Assembly: GCF_020103695.1 (NCBI RefSeq)
Contig: NZ_JAHXBF010000013.1
Span: forward strand, 333,812 to 397,811
Source: Hyalangium versicolor
GTDB taxonomy: Bacteria; Myxococcota; Myxococcia; Myxococcales; Myxococcaceae
Direction: 5' to 3'
Length of the DNA stretch: 64,000 bases
Shown here: positions 59,920 through 64,000 of the stretch, piece after piece
Position numbering within the stretch: position 1 is the stretch's first letter
Layout: every line of letters begins with the position of its first letter
The notes under the pieces: model-generated
What the model saw: only the letters and a program-made list of their open reading frames with translations
The model's database searches: none
Told to the model about the DNA's origin: nothing
Made by a program: the position numbers and the translations under genes

Positions 59920-62055
59920 ATGAGCCTCCTTACCGCGGTCCTGCTCCTCGGGGGGCTGGCGTACCTGGTGTGGGCCCTCTTCCTCTATTTCTCCACGCCG
60001 GACCTGGACACGCTCGATGTGAAGGACCGGAGAGAGAGCAAGGAGACATGTTTCAAGAACGGGACTTCTCACGAGGAACCCAAGCGCTACCCCCTTTATG
60101 TCGGGCCCCCTCTCCACCTGGCCTACCGGCAGATCCTCGCCCTGGCGGTGGACAACGCGGTGCTGCGGGCCCTCGTGAACGCGCTGACGTGGGCCTTCCT
60201 CATCGCCATCACCCCTATCCGGCACCTGCTCTGGCACGGGTACCTGAACAACATCGCGGAGCAGTCGTTCATCCCCCGGAAGCTGTACGACCGCGTGACG
60301 ACCGATGCGTTCGGCGGCGCTCCTCTGCTCACCAATCCCCTGGTGGTCCTGGAGGATGACGACACGAACCCCACCCTGGAGACCCGCGCCGCGAGCCTCA
60401 TCATCGGAGGGCTCACCTTCTGGAGGAACCTGAAGGCCGGCAACATCGTCAACCTGACGCGGGGCCTGCGGTGCACGCTCGACGAGACCTTCTTCCTCTT
60501 CAACCGGTGCTCGGGGCTCCACGAGCTGTCCCTGCGGCCAGACATCTCCCGCATCTCGGAGAACATGGACCTCGCGCCGGACAGCTACATCGCTGTTCTC
60601 ATCGGCGGGGATGCCTACCGGATCGACGTCACGGATCAGGAGCTCACCGAGGCGGACCGGAAGGTCCTGCTGGAGCGCCTGCTCGGCATCGTGGAGGACC
60701 ATCGGAAGCGAACGGACGCTCGGGATCAGGGCCTGAGCCTCTGCACCCATGTGTACGATCGGCGGCAGGGCGCGCTCCGCCATGCGCACGGGGACTACTT
60801 CCGCGTCCTCAATGGAGCGCTCTTCATCGTGTCGCTGATCCCCGAGGCCACACCCGAGAGCGTCAACGCGCTCGCGACGGAGCACTTCGCGTACCCGGAG
60901 AGCTGCTGGCACGACAAGGGCCTCCAGTTCCTGATCTACGGCAACGGCAAGGCGACGGCCATCGGCCGGCTGCGCAACTACGTGCTCGGCTCGTCGATCC
61001 TCAAGACCGTTTCCTACGTCGGGCAGGAGGCCCAGAGGCAGCAGTTCTCCAGGCTGCTGGCGGAGGCCCAACCCGCAGCCGCGAACCTCCTGCGCGTGCC
61101 CCACCCAGCGCTCCAGGAATCGGAGCGAGAGGTGCTCCGCTCGTACCGGGAGAAGCACGCGGACTGGATGACGAGGGATCCTCACGTAGGCCTGTCGCAG
61201 GTGGGGCGCGACGCCTTTGCTCGATCGGGCGGCCCCAGGCTTTACGCGGACTCTCTCTTCCAGCTCTGCCTCCACGCCGCGTACACGAAGGTGTTCGGTC
61301 ACTTCCCCCTCGTTACCGAGGCAGCGTACCTGGGCAGCTTCCAGGGCATCGTCAGCGGTGTCATGGAGTTCTCTGGGACTCGGGAGATGAAGGCGCTGGT
61401 GGAGCGGCTGGTCGCGCTGGATGTGTCCTCCGAGGTGCCCCACGCGCGCCTGCACGCTGACGCGGAGCTGGCCGGCCTGCTGAGCGAAGCGGCGAAGTCC
61501 CACAATCAGCTCACGCGCCTGGTCAAGCACGGCTTCCTGACTCCCAACCGGCTCCTGGGGTGGCTGCGGACCTTCACGTTCCTGCCGTCCAACATCGCCG
61601 CCATTCTGTGGAACACCCTGGTGCCCCGGAGTGTCCGGGAGGCGGCTCCCGTGAGATGGCTTGGGGCGGGGCTGGCCCGGCTTCCGGTCCCGAGGATGCT
61701 GACGATCAGCCCCATTGATGTCGCCTCGTCCCACCTGCCGCCCGTGCCGGGCTCTCGGGCTGCGGTCATCCAGTCCTGCCGGTTCGACAAGGCGCCGCCC
61801 TTCTTCACGCCAGAGCCCCAGCCCGCCGAGAAGCGCGGCAACGTCTACCGGCCCAAGGTTCTCGTGCACTACTCCCTCTTCCCCGACCGGGCGACCTATT
61901 CGGTCCTGTGCTTCTCCCAGGAGGCGCTGGCCCGGCGCGAGCACTTCATCCAGACGATCGACTTCTACCTGCGCGTCTGTGCTTCCCTGTGTGGGGCGGA
62001 GCAGGCTCTCATCGGGCAACTCCAGGACGAGGCCCTCCAGCGGGCTGTGGGGTAG
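59920..62055 (+). CDS. Carnitine-acyltransferase-like membrane-anchored protein lacking the EHS catalytic motif
   Basis: 711 residues. Membrane segments at ~4-24 and ~85-100. The soluble part resembles choline/carnitine acyltransferases: LLERLLGIVEDHRKRTDARDQGLSLCT, LNGALFIVSLIPEATPESVNALA, SCWHDKGLQFLIYGNGKATAIG (S328 onward), and LFQLCLHAAYTKVFGHFPLVTEAAYLGSFQGIV, which parallels the conserved AYY.LHG....YESA..R.F..GRT block. The catalytic Glu-His-Ser, expected right after the NG...G strand, is replaced by GRLRN (~349-353). So the fold assignment is an inference and activity is doubtful. It is followed 66 bases later by an O-methyltransferase on the same strand, probably cotranscribed. Confidence 0.6.
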   Translation: MSLLTAVLLLGGLAYLVWALFLYFSTPDLDTLDVKDRRESKETCFKNGTSHEEPKRYPLYVGPPLHLAYRQILALAVDNAVLRALVNALTWAFLIAITPIRHLLWHGYLNNIAEQSFIPRKLYDRVTTDAFGGAPLLTNPLVVLEDDDTNPTLETRAASLIIGGLTFWRNLKAGNIVNLTRGLRCTLDETFFLFNRCSGLHELSLRPDISRISENMDLAPDSYIAVLIGGDAYRIDVTDQELTEADRKVLLERLLGIVEDHRKRTDARDQGLSLCTHVYDRRQGALRHAHGDYFRVLNGALFIVSLIPEATPESVNALATEHFAYPESCWHDKGLQFLIYGNGKATAIGRLRNYVLGSSILKTVSYVGQEAQRQQFSRLLAEAQPAAANLLRVPHPALQESEREVLRSYREKHADWMTRDPHVGLSQVGRDAFARSGGPRLYADSLFQLCLHAAYTKVFGHFPLVTEAAYLGSFQGIVSGVMEFSGTREMKALVERLVALDVSSEVPHARLHADAELAGLLSEAAKSHNQLTRLVKHGFLTPNRLLGWLRTFTFLPSNIAAILWNTLVPRSVREAAPVRWLGAGLARLPVPRMLTISPIDVASSHLPPVPGSRAAVIQSCRFDKAPPFFTPEPQPAEKRGNVYRPKVLVHYSLFPDRATYSVLCFSQEALARREHFIQTIDFYLRVCASLCGAEQALIGQLQDEALQRAVG

Positions 62056-62121
62056 AACCCGGAGCGCAGACGGCGCGGGCAGACCGCGCGATTCGACACA
62101 CCGAACTCACCGGAGGAATTT

Positions 62122-63222
62122 GTGGCATCACGGACCTTGAAGGGCCGCCTCATGACCCGCGCGGCTCGGGTGGCCGACGTCTTGCTCACCCGGCTGGAAT
62201 TGCTGCGCAGGCGGCTGACACCTGCCCCGCTCGATGTGATGCAGCGGATTACCGGAGCCTGGATCACCCAGTCCCTGTACGTCGCCGCGAAGTTGTCGGT
62301 CGCCGACGTACTGGCGGGCGGCCCGAAGTCCGTGGACGAGATCGCCAAGGCCGTGGGCGCCGCTCCCGGCCCCCTCTACCGCGTGTTGCGGGCGCTGGCC
62401 TCCACGGGCATCTTCGTCGAGCAGGAGGGCCGCCGCTTCGCGCTGACGCCGTCGGCATCGACGCTCCGCAAGGATGTGCCCGGCTCGCTGAGGGACACGA
62501 TCCTCTACTTCGGTGATGGGTGGATCTGGCGCCCCTGGGGCGAGCTGTACGAGGGCGTCCGGGAAGGCACGTCCGCGTTTCGCCACGTCCACGGTGCCGG
62601 GCTGTACGAGTTCCTGCCGAAGAACCAGGAGGCCAACGAGGTCTTCAACAACGCCATGGCCTCGGCCTCGGAGCTGGCCGCCAAGGCCGTCGCGGCCTGC
62701 TACGACTTCAGCGGAGCCCAGAAGGTGGTGGATGTGGGGGGAGGGCAGGGGATGCTCCTGGCTGAGATCCTCGAGGTGAACCCCGAGTTGAAGGGCCAGG
62801 TGTACGACTTGCCCTCGGTGGTCGACTCGGCGCGGAGCTTCATCGAACGCCGGGGCCTGAGCTCACGCATCGAGGTGGCTGCGGGGGACTTCTTCACCCA
62901 GGTGCCTACGGGTGGAGATACCTACATGCTCAAGAACATCCTGCATAGCTGGGATGACGAGCGGGCCCGCACCATCCTGCGTGCCTGTCGCGCCGCCGTG
63001 CCTGCCCACGGAAGGCTGCTCATCGTGGACATGATCATCCCCGAGGGGAACCTGCCGTTCCTGGGGAAGATGGTGGATCTGCACATGCTCATGCTGCACG
63101 CCGAAGGACGGGACCGCACGGCCGAGGAGTATGGCGCGCTGCTGGCAGCGGAGGGCTTCCGGATGACGCGCCAGGTCCGGACGTACCTGCCGGTGAGCGT
63201 GCTGGAAGCCCGCCCGGTCTGA
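62122..63222 (+). CDS. SAM-dependent O-methyltransferase (CrtF/acetylserotonin OMT-like)
   Basis: 366 residues. Dimerisation winged helix (ITGAWITQSLYVAAKLSVADVLAGG ... LYRVLRALASTGIFVEQEGRRFALT, ~42-115), then the methyltransferase domain with KVVDVGGGQGMLLAEIL (~200-216) and LKNILHSWDDERARTILR, where the His is the usual general base. It is related to the protein encoded at 13438-14466. The GTG start at 62122 is well supported by GGAGGA at 62112-62117; an ATG at 62152 would lack a ribosome-binding site. The substrate is unknown; it lies behind the acyltransferase-like gene, which suggests a small secondary-metabolite or lipid-modification pair. Confidence 0.9.
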   Translation: MASRTLKGRLMTRAARVADVLLTRLELLRRRLTPAPLDVMQRITGAWITQSLYVAAKLSVADVLAGGPKSVDEIAKAVGAAPGPLYRVLRALASTGIFVEQEGRRFALTPSASTLRKDVPGSLRDTILYFGDGWIWRPWGELYEGVREGTSAFRHVHGAGLYEFLPKNQEANEVFNNAMASASELAAKAVAACYDFSGAQKVVDVGGGQGMLLAEILEVNPELKGQVYDLPSVVDSARSFIERRGLSSRIEVAAGDFFTQVPTGGDTYMLKNILHSWDDERARTILRACRAAVPAHGRLLIVDMIIPEGNLPFLGKMVDLHMLMLHAEGRDRTAEEYGALLAAEGFRMTRQVRTYLPVSVLEARPV

Positions 63223-63347
63223 GGAAGGCGGGATGAGGCGATACTGTGTGCTCGCCGACAGGGCCACTGGGTGCGCGCTGTTCTGGCTTTACGCTCTGTC
63301 GCGGAGCGGCGGAACGTGCACGGCCAAAACGACATCCGGAGGAAATA

Positions 63348-63881
63348 TTGAAAGCGATCGTACGCGCGGCACGCGCCGGCTGGACTCTTGGGCTTGTGTG
63401 CCTCCTGGTAGCATGCAGTGGAGACGACGACACCGGTTCTCCTGCGCCCGAGCCCGAGCCATCCGCCGCGCAGTCATGCTCCAACCTGGCGGGCAAGACG
63501 ATCGGAGGCGCGACGATCAGCGCCGCGAGCATCGTCGCCGCTGCGAGCCCTGTGCCCGAGTACTGCAATGTGATTGCGAGGATCCCGCCGAAGCTGAACT
63601 TTGAGGTGCGCTTGCCTTCTCAGTGGAATGGCAAGCTGCACTACAACGGGGGCGGCGGTTTCAACGGCATGATGACTCCTCCCAGTGCGGAGGCGCTCTC
63701 CAAGGGCTTCGCGGACGTGGGCAGTGACTCCGGACATAGTGCCGACCCCTTCACCGCCGACTGGGCGCTGGATGACCAGGTCGCGTTGGTGAACTTCGCG
63801 TCCGCCTCGATCCCCACCGTGACGAACGCAGCGCGTGAGATTCTGAAGGTGCGCTACGGCAAGGACGCCGACCGGGCTTAG
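63348..63881 (+). pseudogene. Truncated tannase/feruloyl-esterase family lipoprotein
   Basis: 177 residues. TTG start with GGAGGA four bases upstream, signal peptide with lipobox LVAC (Cys ~19), then SCSNLAGKTIGGATISAASIVAAASPVPEYCNVIARIPPKLNFEVRLPSQWNGKLHYNGGGGFNG and FADVGSDSGHSADPFTADWALDDQ, which match the N-terminal third of tannase/feruloyl esterases. The frame stops at RYGKDADRA, just where full-length members (~500 residues) continue into the catalytic GCSxGG serine motif. No such motif is found downstream in any frame up to the window edge, so the catalytic part was lost by deletion or insertion rather than a simple frameshift. Confidence 0.75.
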
Positions 63882-63913
63882 GGGCCGCGCAGGAATAAAG
63901 TTTCAGTTTGCGG

Positions 63914-64000
63914 GTGCCCGAGATCGTGCCCATCAATGTAGGCATGGACCTGGAGGAAGTCATCGCGGCGAAGTACCAAGCGCTTGAGAGCGGACTTACA
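63914..64000 (+). CDS. Possible 5' end of an unknown gene (runs off window)
   Basis: An open frame from GTG 63914 (or ATG 63944) reads VPEIVPINVGMDLEEVIAAKY and stays open to the edge. It has coding-like composition but only about 29 codons are visible, and no strong ribosome-binding site was found. It could equally be unrelated sequence joined to the truncated esterase gene. Confidence 0.25.
   Translation, partial: MPEIVPINVGMDLEEVIAAKYQALESGLT

Noticed and set aside
59854..62019. 721-codon minus-strand open frame
   Set aside because: Antisense to the acyltransferase-like gene, whose membrane segments and conserved blocks read sensibly on the plus strand.

Overview
The window is high-GC DNA, almost certainly from a myxobacterium, most likely the Cystobacter/Archangium/Stigmatella group. 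The reasons are three very large Ser/Thr-kinase signalling proteins (two fused to AAA ATPase, TPR-like, GAF and histidine-kinase modules), many lipoproteins and secreted repeat proteins, an ECF42/DGPF sigma-factor pair, an M13 peptidase lipoprotein and a beta-1,3-glucan-binding secreted protein. The taxon is inferred from gene content and codon style, not from a marker gene. I saw no rRNA, tRNA, CRISPR array or insertion sequence.

Layout. 1-5 kb: 3' part of a kinase/cyclase-like/ATPase fusion (runs off the left edge), a histidine phosphatase, and a YCII(DGPF)-ECF42 sigma factor operon with a good match to the ECF42 autoregulatory promoter. 5-12 kb: a secreted beta-helix/FN3/CBM56 protein convergent with a 1312-residue Kelch/FG-GAP lipoprotein. 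12.3-16 kb: an unrecognised Gly-rich/helical-repeat protein behind a sigma-54-type promoter with paired upstream repeats, then an O-methyltransferase divergent from a CFA-synthase-like methyltransferase around a CRP-type palindrome. 16-25 kb: giant hybrid kinase 1, divergent from an AidB-like acyl-CoA dehydrogenase plus acyl-CoA ligase operon. 25-32 kb: Cys-rich lipoprotein, membrane-anchored YqgE/AlgH protein, transglutaminase-like protein, TetR-alpha/beta hydrolase operon, a membrane histidine kinase with an HNVGN box, and a cyclase-family hydrolase. 32-37.6 kb: giant hybrid kinase 2. 37.6-41.7 kb: Tat-exported amidohydrolase and a LysM protein with a membrane-hairpin region. 41.7-46.1 kb: a polyol utilisation operon (permease, ATPase, mannitol dehydrogenase, fructokinase) that lacks the binding protein and the partner permease. 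46.4-53 kb: M13 peptidase, arsenate reductase, a tandem SIR2-domain protein translationally coupled to an ArsR regulator, and a divergent Old Yellow Enzyme. 53-58 kb: a catalytically dead metzincin-like lipoprotein, another lipoprotein, and a repeat-rich secreted protein. 58-64 kb: TetR/NmrA divergent pair, a carnitine-acyltransferase-like protein without its catalytic motif, an O-methyltransferase, and a truncated tannase/feruloyl-esterase gene.

The best candidates for something new are the ArsR-coupled tandem SIR2 protein (a possible NAD-depleting defence or stress effector), the pseudo-metzincin lipoprotein, the sigma-54-driven unknown protein, the LysM membrane-hairpin protein, and the acyltransferase-like protein lacking EHS. 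Functional claims come from motif reading only; no database search was run.
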